This document shows positions 23,431 through 36,200 of a stretch of DNA of 64,000 nucleotides, piece after piece (the stretch's first letter is position 1; every line of letters begins with the position of its first letter). A program made the translations under genes and the position numbers. This DNA is from Girardinichthys multiradiatus (Eukaryota; Chordata; Actinopteri; Cyprinodontiformes; Goodeidae). The notes beneath the pieces are model-generated. The model was not told the DNA's origin. It saw nothing but the letters and a program-made list of their open reading frames with translations, and searched no databases. The stretch is from assembly GCF_021462225.1 (NCBI RefSeq), contig NC_061795.1, positions 47,642,880 through 47,706,879 of the forward strand, in the 5' to 3' direction.

Positions 23431-25679
23431 CAGAGAAGATGGAGGGAAGACAGAAAGAAAGGAGAGATATTCTACAATGAACAACAGCGAATTAAGAAAA
23501 TGCTACACAAGTAAATATACACATCCTGGTAAATTAGAATCTGCGTTCTGAGGCTCGTTTCTCTGATTAAAAGGACCTTTGGAAAATAACCTTTAGGCAG
23601 ATATTAAACATACTTTTCATTAAGCTCATATTTCTATATTAAAACCTTTTTTAATGGTCTGATGTAATATTCTAATCTTGTTTTCATTCGCTGTAAGAAG
23701 AAAATCATCATAATACAGAAATAAAGGCTTGAAAACATCAGTCTGGGTGGAATTAATCATATAATGTGATTTATTTAGCAAATATACACAGCAAATAACA
23801 ACAGGACACAATTCATATGCATATGGATGTATTTTAATAAAAATAATTCTGTCAAAATTAAACAGAATACAATATTTATTTTTAAACATGTTTTCAATAC
23901 TTTTTTCAATTATCATTTTTCATTTTTTATTGTTTTAAAGTTTTAAAAGTCATGCTAAGTAGATAACTCATTTCACAATGGTTTTTTTTTTTTACATTTT
24001 TTATATTTACGTAAAACTCAAATGTTCCAAAAAAAATAATAAAATGAAGATAGAAGTCATTTGTGCACAGCTCGTCTGCATTGTCTGATCAGTTTGCCTG
24101 TGCATGGAGGGGAGGAGAGGGGTCAGGGGTCAAACACTGAGGACAGGCAGGGGGACAGAGGTGCTTTACAGCTGCAGGCACGGAGCTCTGTGCATCCGAG
24201 CAGTTCCTCACACAGCAGAGGAGCGCTGGGAAAAGGTCCTGGAGGAAGATTTAAAACCTTCTCTTACCTCTGCAGAGTCCAAGGACTGACAAATGTAAAC
24301 CTTAGATTGGATCATCGGGTCATTTTCCAGACATAGCGCCAGGTTTGGCAGCCATTTGGGAGAAGGGAATAACACATAGGTGAGTACAGAGCAGGATGGG
24401 CTTGAGATAGGAAAGAAAGCAAGAATCAATACTCAGCTTCATTACTCGGATGTTCAGTTTTAAAATAAAAACACAATAACAGATGTGAGGCTCTGACAGA
24501 GACGCCAAAAATTGAATATGAGAACAAAATGAAATTAGACCCCAGAGGGAGCTTCTGAAAGGGCATCTATTGTTTCTTCTAGTTTCCCACTGGAAGGAAG
24601 CTTAACTTAAAGGTTTATTTTGGATCTTTTGCAATGAGGATCTTTAATGTTCTTATAAGTAGTCTGGATGCTTTCTGCAGCAAATTAAATTGAGAGGAAC
24701 CAAAGGGAAGCTTACAACACATTGGGCTTCTGCCTCTTATGGAGTAAAATGTCATCCTGATGGGAGTTGTAATATTATTGGATGGTCAACCACTACAATT
24801 AATGTGAGATTCTTGGTTTCAGATGTCAAATATAGCATCAATACCTGCAGACCAAGAGCTCAGGCTTCGAATGCCACATTTAACAACTTCTACCATTAAA
24901 TTCACCTGATTTATTTTATCAGTGTTTTGGCACCAGTGAAAGGAAGTCAAATTGGCTTCCTCTGGCGGTTCTTGGTGGTTCTAGGGATACAGACCGGACC
25001 TTACATCAGACACCAGCGTGTCTCTCTCTCTTGGTGGTATTGGTGTTAAATGAGTCTCAGCTGATCAGATACGTACTAGCGTTGTCCGGCTGAGACATCG
25101 TAAACAATGTTTTAATAAAACCTAGAGGATACCGCTAACATGGTACTGTTTAATAAAGCTAAACTCCACTGTAACCAGGACCTGCAACTGCATCAAAAAC
25201 TTTTTCTCCAAGTTTTGATCACTATGACGTCTGTCGGCTGCAAGTAAGGTACTGACTACTAATACCTACTCAACACAACCCTACTTCAAGAAGTCCTAAT
25301 CGCTATAAGCATCAACTGGAGGTGATTTAGGTTCACGAACGCTCTTAACAGTTCTAAGTATCTAATTTATTCAAGCTGGCTAACAACCAGAGGTCATCTG
25401 CGGTGGTTGCTGGAGGATTTGTTGATTCTGAAACAGGAAGTAAAAGGACAGTGTGTTAACTTGTGGATGAATGTCACCTAACAGGGAGAAGGAAGAAACC
25501 TTCGCCTTATTGCAGAGAAACTGAGCAGAACTCTGGAACAAAGGCTTTTACAGCCCTCTGAGCCCAATTTGGAAATCAAAGTGAAAGAAAGGCTGCAGTT
25601 TAATCATCACAAAGTGCACCTTAGAATTACAGGCCTCCCTGTTTGTCACATGATTTCACCTCTTTATTTGAAATTCTAG
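23431..25679. other. intergenic, no gene recognised
   Basis: AT-rich from 23580 to 24060. A GC-richer patch at 24090-24300 has overlapping plus-strand frames but no family match. No exon supported. Confidence 0.4.
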
Positions 25680-26290
25680 CTGTGACTCCGTGTGCACATA
25701 GTGGGTCAGAGTGTGGAGGGGAAAAAAGAAGCCTGCCGTAATGAAACTTGACTTTTTGACGTGCACACACTGTGCTTGTTAGCCTGCCTTTGATACTGAT
25801 TTTCTTTATGCTGATAATAGAGTAGGACTCCGCTCTGAGGGCAGGTGTCGTAGGTGCAGCCAGGCATCAGCTCCGCCACCTGCAACCAGATCTGATTGCC
25901 CGTTGCGGAGCTTGTTACAGTAAAATGAAGGCTCCGACACCTCTCTGCTCCTGGTTAGCGATCCCCATGGCAGAGGACCTTCAATTATGTTTTTTGAACA
26001 TGGCTGATGTTATTTTTCAGGAAATATCCTGGTTTTTGGCAAATAACCTGCAAGCTCTCACAGCTCCATTCTTGGGAATATTGCATTACCTTCAATCAGA
26101 AACAAAACCCAGGGTTTCATTTTTCATCTCTAACTTCTGGGGATAATTTCAATCCATGTGGGCGGCAGCTAATGAGGAGCGCCACACAATAACAGGTGTT
26201 GTTCATGCTGAGATCAACCTGCCCCATAAAAGCTTTTCCATACTTTATTTCCTCCATCTTTTTATGCAGCTAACATCCAATGGTTAAATG
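25680..26290. other. candidate conserved noncoding element
   Basis: A repeat-free, evenly composed block (for example gcctgccgtaatgaaacttg, ggaatattgcattaccttc) without simple sequence or transposon motifs, about 1.5 kb downstream of the ranbp10 3' end. Conservation is untested. Confidence 0.25.
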
Positions 26291-26819
26291 CAATCATGCA
26301 TAAATTGTTTTGCTTTCAATGATTCAAATTATTCTTTTTTTCAGGGGGAATTGATAATAAAATAAAACAACTGCAATGATTTTTAAAAACAAGACTTTGG
26401 AAATTATTTGATCCACAAAGGATCAAACTTTTCCATACATCCATCTCAACAGGACAATAGGTGGTGCTGATGGTTCTTAATAAAGCCAAGGCTTTAACTT
26501 CTGCTTCATAATCGACAAGCGAAATGCCTTCTGAAGAAAGGTTTCATGGTCATATAAGACAAAGACTGATGTGAGGTAGGATGTACTGAACCAGTGAAGA
26601 TTTAGAAAGCAGCCTTTGTTTCCAAGTTGCCAGATTTTCCCCGAATCTTTTAAACTAGTCTAGAGAAGAATGTGTTCTTGTTTATAACAATAACCTTTTG
26701 GAAATCCACTTTTAGATGTTAAAATGTCATCTGTCGGACAGATTTTTCACGTTTTCCACTAAAGAAGATTTTTTTAACAGTAAAAACCCACTGAGAACTG
26801 AGAACCCACTGAGGAACTG

Positions 26820-27310
26820 AGAAAATGTCAATTCTGGAGAAAACGTTTAAGTTCAGATGAGACAAATATTGAGCTGTTTGGCCACAAATATGGATGTATG
26901 TTTGCAGGAGCTAAGCAAAGAAAACTTTACCAACGGTCATGCAAGGTGGAGGCAGCATCATGCTGTGGGGCTGGTTTTCTACATCCACATTCCTTACCGC
27001 TACCTCAACCAACAGATAAACGGTTTAAACTTGGACACAATTCCAACAGGGCAATGATCCCAGAAACACATGCAGACTGGGTTTAGATAAAGCTGGCTGA
27101 CAATAAGCTTTGAAAGTGGCCTTCCCAAAGCTTACACCCCGTTGCAAATGTGTGGGTTATGCTTAAAAGAAGGCCAGTGCCAGGAAAGCAACCTATTTTT
27201 AATAACCTCTGCCAATTTTACCAAGAAGCGGTGTCAAAATTCATCCAGAATGATGGCAGAAGTACCATGATGGCTGCAAAAGCATGTGATCATGGCGCAA
27301 CTCGCTAAAA
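26820..27310 (+). mobile_element. Tc1-type transposon relic
   Basis: It carries gttcagatgagacaaatat, ttggccacaaatatggatg, gcagcatcatgctgtggggc, ggcaatgatcccagaaacac and tgatggctgcaaaagcatg, in the order expected for a decayed Tc1 transposase gene. All frames are broken. Confidence 0.8.
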
Positions 27311-27774
27311 TGCCTTTAATTATATATTAGAGTTGATTTATACATTCATTTGAGCCTGTGTGTATAACATTGAATTTAAACATTCTAACTTTTCCTTAAT
27401 TCTTGTTTCTAAACATTATCGCAGTTGTTTGCAGTAAAATCCTTCCTCCCTGAGACAGCCTATGACATCCAAGCAGATACTGAATGTTTGAAAACCTCGG
27501 AGCACCGCTACATGTAATTTAAAGCGCCCCAGGTTTGGGTTCAGTGGCATCCAGGATCATATGGGTATGGTTCCGAGTGATATGGTGAACAAAAACTACA
27601 AGCCCGCTACACGAATCAAAGTCCAACCATTACAACAAAAGACAGAATAAAAAAAAAAGGGAAATATGATTAGTTTGTCCAGGATGAGCACAACAAACTG
27701 ACAAAACAAATGCTAAAAAAAAAAGCTAAATAAACTGAATAATAATAATAATAATCTTTAAATAGTGTCACACA

Positions 27775-27780
27775 TTTATT
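27775..27780 (-). other. candidate ranbp10 polyadenylation signal AATAAA
   Basis: The plus strand reads tttatt, hence AATAAA on the coding strand, about 235 nt after the stop codon. It is the first canonical hexamer downstream of the stop, so the shortest 3' UTR would end near 27755. Confidence 0.5.
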
Positions 27781-28011
27781 AAATCTGATAATACTAAATT
27801 AAATAGGAAGCCTTCTTCCCTTCTCTTCTCTGCTCCAATCAGACGCATGCTTGCCTCTTCATCGCCATGACAACAACCAGCTGGACATCTCAGTGCTGCT
27901 CAACATTTACCTGAAGACAGATAGGTAATGTTTGAGCTGCAGACCTGACGCTCCAACCATGGATTCAGGCTGGATTCAATGTTCTTTGGACTCTGCTCAC
28001 CTGAACGAGGG

Positions 28012-28142
28012 CTAGTGCAAAAAGTTGTCTATTCTGGCGAAGGAGCAGGAACCGGACCGGACCCGGGCCATGAGCTGAACACACTCTGTGGCCTGACCGA
28101 GCGCCAGCATCAACGGAGGCTGTTTGGGAAGGTTCTGGGACT
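28012..28142 (-). CDS. ranbp10: ranbp10 last coding exon (CRA end, stop)
   Basis: The acceptor is ctgctccag. The 131 nt finish the Glu codon, encode [40 protein letters not shown] and LH, and stop with TAG. The family usually ends in ARAGLGSCSFARVDDYLH, so the RVRSG, RID and NF residues are local divergences at an otherwise conserved C-terminus. The 3' UTR follows toward 27.77 kb. Confidence 0.95.
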
Positions 28143-30251
28143 CTGGAGCAGAGAGGAAGAAAATCAGAGATCACGTCCTTGAATGTTTTATCCTGTTTGC
28201 AGTTTTTCAGAAAAACAACAGCGGCTGAAAGTATTTTTATCCAGTTTGGGTGAAGAAAACTTGGCCTCCATGATCTGTCAGGTGTTTGATGGACATCTTC
28301 CTGTTTCTTAAACACAACATTCAGGTATTTCTCCCCAGTTGGTTTTAGAAACACTGTCCTCATTTATGGAACGCTGTCATGGTCAGAAACTGACTTGAAA
28401 ATAAGTTTTAAAAAAAAGCTTAAACATTTAATTATTTTTTTTAATTGCTAATTTGATCAGTTTAATTTATTACCATTTTAATTCAACTTAGAATGTAAAG
28501 TTATTTTTAAATGTTCCCTTTGCTTTAATTCTAATAATTTTTACTATGAATCTTTCTTGATTTTGATTGTTATTTAATATTTGTATTTAACAAGGTATGA
28601 GGTGACATTACAAAGACAAAAGCACAAAGGCAGAATATCAACCTTTAAAAATAGGTGATTCTAAATAATTTAATATATTTTTATTTTGGGCGTTTAAACC
28701 TTTGATGGTGACATCAAATTTTCATGATAAATCAAATTACATTTATGGAAAGGAAACATTGATCAAATATTTTAAAATGTAAATTCCTGCCACTGAAATG
28801 AACAGTTGCTGAGCTACATGGTCGGAAATTTCACTAAAAAGACCTTTCCAGACTACTCCTTTGAGATTTGAGATTTTTTATGTCAAAAGGGAACCCCTGC
28901 AGGTAAACTGACTGCTGCTATAATGGCAGCGACACAGACAGCAGCGAAGAATCGGATGTTTCTTTAGATATATTTCAGTCACTATCAGAGAGAGACGCAG
29001 CAGAGTCAGGAGAAGAAAGTTAGTTGTCATCAGATGGCAGAGCACCAGTGCTGTGGCTTGGAGACGACCATCTAATTCCTTCATCCATCCATCTTCTAAA
29101 CCACTTCTTCCATAGTGCGTCACAGGGGAACCGATGCCTGAATTCAAAGGTTTCTTGTTCGAAGCAGTTTGCTTAAAAGTCTTCTGATCACAGCTGGCTC
29201 TGCTTGATGGGACCAGCCCATTTGTCCCTCCTCAGTTTTCCAGCTCTGATCCAGGCAGCTCTGATCCTCTTTGCTTCAGGAAAGTAGTGCAGACTAATGG
29301 CTGCTGTCGTGGTATTGCTGCCATACACCGTTTCACCATATTAATGATTTTTTTAATGCAACTTGGCTTCTACCTGAACTCTTTATTGACGCTCACACAA
29401 TGAATGACCGGAGACCTTCTCTTAGACGTCATTTCCATTTTTTTTTTTTTAAGACTTTTTTGGCACTAGAGGCCTTTATTTTTGATAGAGGCAGACAGGA
29501 AGGAGGGACAAAGAGAAGGGGAAACATTCGGCAAAGGTCGCCGGGTCCGGGACTCGAAACCGCGACGGCCGCTTCGAGGACTACAGCCTCTATATGTGGT
29601 CGCGAGTTTAACCCTTACACCACCAGGGCCCCGCCTTAAATGTATTTTTAAAATTTTATTTTCCAACTTTAAGATCCCATTATGGTACACAGAGGCGTAT
29701 CCATATCAGTCAATTATCTTTACATAGATTTACTTTCAACATTTATGACACTGTAGCATTAGAGTTAAATAAAATAAAATAATAAAAAATGTTATAAAAA
29801 TGTAATAAAAGCAGACATTAAATATGAAGCATAGTGGTCATCATAGTGAAATCTGAGTGAACCGTGTTAACGTCTTATAAATATTCAGTATGAGAAGAAC
29901 TGCTGGTTTGATACATTAGAAATCTCAGGCTTTCTGATCACCAACAAAAACAACCACTGTAAATTTCATCCAAGCGAAGGTCTGTGAGCGTCCGTCACAG
30001 CTTAGAGCCTTATCATAAAATGGATCTGATGCTTTAACATCCGATTAAGAAACACATGTTGTCTCTGCTGTCAGACACAGAGAGAAAAAGAACCATTTTC
30101 TCTGTGTCTGTAGAGGAAAGTCTAAGTGAGAGTTTTTACCTAGAATGGCGCTGTTGAGAGTGGAGCAGAGCGATTCTCTCTGCGTGGGGTCCAACTGCTG
30201 GCCCACTGGGCAGTTCCAGGGATCTGAGTAGGCCAGCAGGCTGAATGCATC

Positions 30252-30299
<48 letters not shown>

Positions 30300-33200
30300 C
30301 TTTCAGTTCATATAACAACAAATAAAGCAGTCCAGATATTCCTCACAGCTTCTGCATTAATCTGCATGAAACAAACATTTATTTTCTCCACACTGAACTA
30401 AAAGGAAGGAGTCTTAGTTTAGGCAGGAAAGATATTTTAAATTTGCTAAAAAAATAACTAATGAAGACCAGATGTTTTCATGTTTTTATTTCTCTTTTAA
30501 AACTAACATCCATGCGTCACTTCAGTCAAGACACCGACGATGACGTGTTTCAGGGTCAGCTGAGACTTCCTGAGATGCGCGCATATTCCCAGTAGTGGTA
30601 ACAACCTGTCATAACACTATGGTGATCATAGTTTGGGTTTTACTGTAATGACACCAGGGCAAAATTATTCCAGTATGACAGAGTAGTTTATCCTTCCAGA
30701 TGAGATAACAGTAATTTCTCCAGACATCTCACTAAATTACGTAAATCTCCACACAGTTTGGTTGACAGCTTTTTGTATATTTCAAGATTTCTACAGTCTG
30801 TGCACTACATGCCCAAAAAAGGCCAGTACATACATCACCCTCTACACTTGTGGAAAAAGACTCCAGATGCATCCATTTTTATAGCAATAGTACGATCTCG
30901 CAGGAAAGAATAGAAACTACCTTTTAATTAGATTATTTGTATTCATTGGGGAAAACATCCCACATTAAAGACTAATGTTTTAATGAAATCACCTGGGGCT
31001 ACTCTTATTGCCACCCCTGCTGCTAATACTTTATACAACTGCCTTTCACCAACAGGGCAGCACTGGGTCCACTACAACATTTCACAAGGTTGGTGCTAAC
31101 CGACAGAGATCTCCAGCCATTGAACAATTCTTTAGATGGTTCAGAGTCCCGGGTCATCTTTGATGCTCATTTCAGCTCAGCCCACGGGTTTTCTACAGGT
31201 TTGGGTCTGGGGACTGTGATGGCCATGGGCCGAGGATGGTTTTGTGTCTGATGTACAATTTCTGTGGTGATTTGGCTGTATGTTTTGGATCACTGTCCTG
31301 CTGAAAGACCCAGTGCTGACCCATTTTTTAGGCAGAGGTCACCAGATCTTTAATTAAAATGTCCTAATATCTCAAACATTCACAAATCCATGAACTCTAT
31401 CAAGGTTCCCAGGGCCTTTAGAAAGGTAACAGGCCCACAGTATCACAGATATTCTGCCATATTTACCAGTTTGCATGAGGTATTCTTCCATGTATTTATC
31501 CTTTAATTTATGCCAGACTCATCTATAGTGTTTTAGGGTTATCTGACCCAAGTACACAGTTCCAGTTAGAGGTTCAGTAATGCTTAGTAAACTCCACAAT
31601 TCGGACAGAAAAGGCTTTTTACTGGGATGCCTCCCAGTATATCGATGGTGTTAATGGCTGGTTCCCTTGGGGTTATGTTTTTTTTAGGATTTCAAGGTAA
31701 ATCTGGGTCCCAGTCCACCCTCGTTTGTCAGAGCTTTGCTGGTTTTTAATTATTGCTCTGATTTTAGATATGGGCCCACTCAGGTAAAAAGCTTTTACTT
31801 GTAGAAACATCCTCTCCAGCAAGCATCTGCTGTATGTAAACGGCATGTTTTCTTGCATTTTCTATTTTGAAGAGTGGCTAAAAGAAACCTGAAACCTTTT
31901 TGTCACGTTATATTTTTTCCTTGAGGAAACAGGAAGTCATGGATTATAACACTGATCTTTAGAGGAAATGTTTGAGATGCCAATATTGGTTGGACCAGTT
32001 ACTTTATTGAAAACTATTTTCTTCCTAACATGGGACTGTTTTCTGGTTCAATAAATATCCTGAAACTAAAGGTAAAGGTGAGTTTTTGTAAATTCTTCAG
32101 TGTGAGATTATGATGCTGCAGTTAAAGATGAATTTATTTTTACCAGGAGTGCCAGTTAGGGTGAAACATGCTGCATTTCTGGGCTACCCTACAAACCATG
32201 AAGGCTACATGATCTAAGGGTAAATAACTGAACCGTGTTCGATGAGTGGTCAGAGAGTGGTTTGGGTTCCTGCTCCAGATCATGATTCTAGGATAATTTC
32301 CTGGCTCCTGGTACAGAATAAACCAGCTTTGTGATGCTTCATTTACTTCTTAATCCTTTCCAGAGCTCGGGTCAGAGGATTTGGATTTCAGCTAATATTT
32401 GATATCCTAGAATCTTTTCTCCTCCTTTCTGTAGACCATCTGGTCGTGTGTGTACCTGTAACATCTTCTTGTGCGTGGTGTTGGTGCCGTAGTCGCGGCA
32501 CAGCTGTTCGCTGAGTGCCTGCAGCTCCCGTCCGAACTGGATCATCCTCTCTGTGGCCGCCTGGTTCCCACCACAGAGCTGTTTGCTGTTACTGCGGCCC
32601 TCGTCTGCAGGCGACATGCAAAGACCGTGTGAGGATGTGCAGCTAAGCACAAAATACGCGTACTGCAAAAAACACAAATGAGAGTCAGACCAGAGTGTTT
32701 CTGTGCTCCTGTGACCCCATTGCAGATGCTGTTATCATCGGGCTGAAGGATCTCTTCGTGTCTGTATGTGCCGTTCATGATCCGTGCTGACGAGCTTTCG
32801 ACCACACCGTTGGTATAATGCTCCGCCTCGATCTCCATCTCACTGTCGCTGGTACAAACACAAACAAATCAGGGTTCAGGGTTTGTTATTTGAGTTAAAA
32901 TGAGGAAAAGGATCTGCATCGAAAAACTCAGGAACAAGTTAACAGTTATCATTTTTAAAGATGGCATCTGAGATGCAAACAGAATTTCAGAGAAAGAATA
33001 ACATGTTTCCATCAACAGATCAGGACTATGTTTAACATTTAAAAGTTCGGAAAATGTTTTACCAGACAAATGGGGAAAATGTTTAAAATAAGCCCTAAAA
33101 TTATTAAAAAGCATTACAATAGCACCAAACAACAGGCAGGATTGGGTATTATGCAGCAGGCAAAATCAACTGTATTTAAAATGTGTGTATGGGGGGAAGA

Positions 33201-36200
33201 AATACTAGAATATCATCAAACTATGGGTGAGGTCACATCCTATCTACAACAGGTCAGGATCAACCATAAGTGTTTTCTGACTGGAAAACGGTTGAACCTG
33301 GTCAGTGAATGATCATAATGGAGCAAAGGCATAACAGAGTTTGTCAAGCTCAAACAACACAGAGAGCATTCAAGTTTGATCTCAAAGTTCCTACAATAAG
33401 CATCAGAACTGGACCACAGAGAAATGGAGGACACCGGATCTTTTTTCCATCATGTTAATAGTCGGGTCCATGTGCATTTCTGGACATGGTACCAAGAAGC
33501 CCAATATGAAGGGGAACCAACGAGGTGAGTGCGAAGCTTTGGACTATATTGTGGTATATTTAGTAATCCTCATGTGCAAAACTATTCATACCCCTTTTTG
33601 GCCAATGTGCAAAACACTTTGTGGCAGAACACTAACTCTACACAATATCCTGAACACACCATCCCAATGGTAAAACACAGTGGTGGCAGCATCATGCTGT
33701 GAGGAGGCTTTGGTTCAGCAGGGACAGAGAAGCTGGTCAGAGTTGATAGGAAGATGGACGAAGCTAAAAACAGCAGAGTCTTGGAAGAAAACCTGTTAGA
33801 GGCTGAATAAGACGAGACAGAAGTCCACCTTCTCTTCACTTAATTTCCACAGGCCCTGAAAAGTGCAGTGATCTAACCTTTGTTAAACAGAACAACTCTT
33901 AGTCATACACACCACCAATCTGGTCTGCTGAAAGAAAGGATTCTTCTGGTAAAGAAATGTTAAATAAAATAACCTGATGAGGATGCTTTTTTTCCCAGCA
34001 GGGCCAATAAAACCGATAAGAAGTGATGGGAAGATGCATGAAAGCAAACCTGTAAGAGGCTGTCTTCAGAGGTCACTGGGTGAGAGACATCAGTACACCC
34101 TGGAAATTTAACCAGTCCACCAACATGCACGCACACACTCATACTTAAGGGCAATTTGAAGAGACCATTTAACCTGACAGTGATGCTTTTGGACTGTGGG
34201 AGTAAGTGGTACCCGGAGAGAACCTAAGCATGTACAGGGAGATGTTTTGACTCTTCATTGTTTATGATCTGAGTTTTACATTTTTTCCATCTAAGTGAAA
34301 TAAGCAGTCTGAAGAACTACGAGCATGAAGACTGTTAGTAACAGAAATAGATTAACATCTGCTGCAGGACGTGGAGGTGTGTCAGTTTGGAGCCTCTGCT
34401 GCAGGTACCCCAACACTTCGTTAACTGAGTCGCGCTTGCACCTCCGAGGCTCTTCTTACCTGGTTTCCTGGGTGCTGTTTGCGCTGTGTGGATGACTCTT
34501 GGTGGAGTCAGAGGAGTTTGACTCAGAGTAGTTTATGGAGGAAGGGGATGAGGAGGTGGAGGAGGAGGTGGAGGAGGATGCGCTAGGGTATTTGATGCTG
34601 CTGCTGCCGTGAATCTTTGCCTTGTTGGGTGGGGCGATGCCGTTACTGCAGGTGGGGCTATCTGCTCCTGTTGGAGGCAGAAGAACACACATCATTCTCT
34701 CCCAGTGCCCTCTGTGGGTGACTGTGTTGGTTGTTGTGCGTGTTTTCTGTGTACCCCCACTGTGGATGTGCATGCTGCTGGCTGTGTGCCGTGGGCTAAG
34801 GCTGGGGGAGCCGGGGTAACTGTCCTGGGACTTGGGCGAACGAACCGTCAGGCAGCGAACCTCGCTGTCTGTGCCGTTCACCATCTCCACAAACTGGCGA
34901 CATCTAGAGGGCAGCGTAAACTGGTGTTACTGGGTTCCAGTGGGACATTACCACCTCAACCTGGAAGCAGTTTTTACAAGTAAATTACAGACTTACTTCA
35001 ACATGAAGAGCAGGTTGGGGTTCCGTTCTAACAGACCCGGATAGAGCTGCTGAGTGGCATCGATGGCTTCACCGACCCGCCCTGCCAGCACCAGCTTCTG
35101 TATTCCTGCTCCGCAGAACAGAGTTAATCTTCACAGAGGAACCATGCTGGAGGTCAGAGCTGTGAGAAACACAGTCCTGGATGTTTCACTCACTTTGTCT
35201 GTTCTTTATAGACGTCTGGTCCTCTTGTATCATGGTCTCTGTGGCTCTGGCAAAGGCTGTTGCAGTTGCACAGTATCCATGATGCACCAAGTAGCTGGAC
35301 ACCATACTAAATACAGCACAGAAGCAAAATATGGTTTTTAGACACTTTGTGGGCCATTAAAGCCCAGATGCAGGTAAAAGCAAGTGATGTAGTTTGACTT
35401 TTTTTTGTGGAGCAGCATTTTCCTGATGTTTCGTGTCTGCTCTTCTCTTCTCTTCAGGGTCAGCTGAATTCTAACTCACAGCATAAAGTTCAAGGTGTGA
35501 TGTGGCAAACAGGTGTATATTAAATAATATAGTGAGAAAGGATTAGAATTACCTCCAAATTCTTCATGTTTACCTTAAATCAACATGTAGATGGTTGAAG
35601 CTGGGACAGAGGTGGGTGTTCAACAGAACAATGATCCCTGAGACACATCCAAACTGGTTTTGGAATGGATGATAACGGCTAAGGTTAAGCTTCTGTCATT
35701 CAAAACCCAGTTCTTTGTCAGTAAACAAACCAGTCTAAATTACCCCCGCCAATCATGCCAGTATCCTGGCAGAATGATACCAGAAGCTTGCAGACAGCTA
35801 CTAAAAGTGTGTGATCAACATGCAACTGAGTAGAGACAACTCAACCAAACATTAGTTGTCTGTATATATTTGAGTCAATATATATCATTTTTAACCCTTC
35901 TGGATTAGAGAAAATTCAAACTTGTACACCCATCCCTTATGTTAAAAAATGATTAGTTTATGTTGTTTAATAATTCTGACCTGGAGAAAAAAATGGTTCA
36001 AACGCAACATTAAAAACCTCAAATGAATTATTTAATCTCCATGACTGAATATGATCTTAGTTGCAACTGTAACACATCTAAAATTCCTAAATAGAGCATT
36101 TTATTACTGATTTTAGTCCATTGAAAGAAGAAAAGACTAACACTGCAAAACAGCTGTTGCGGTTTGAATGTCTTGTACATCTGTGTTACTTTGTTAACGC

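Noticed and set aside
34609..34983. 124-codon plus-strand frame
   Set aside because: Antisense of ranbp10 exons 8-9; the minus strand carries the conserved protein.
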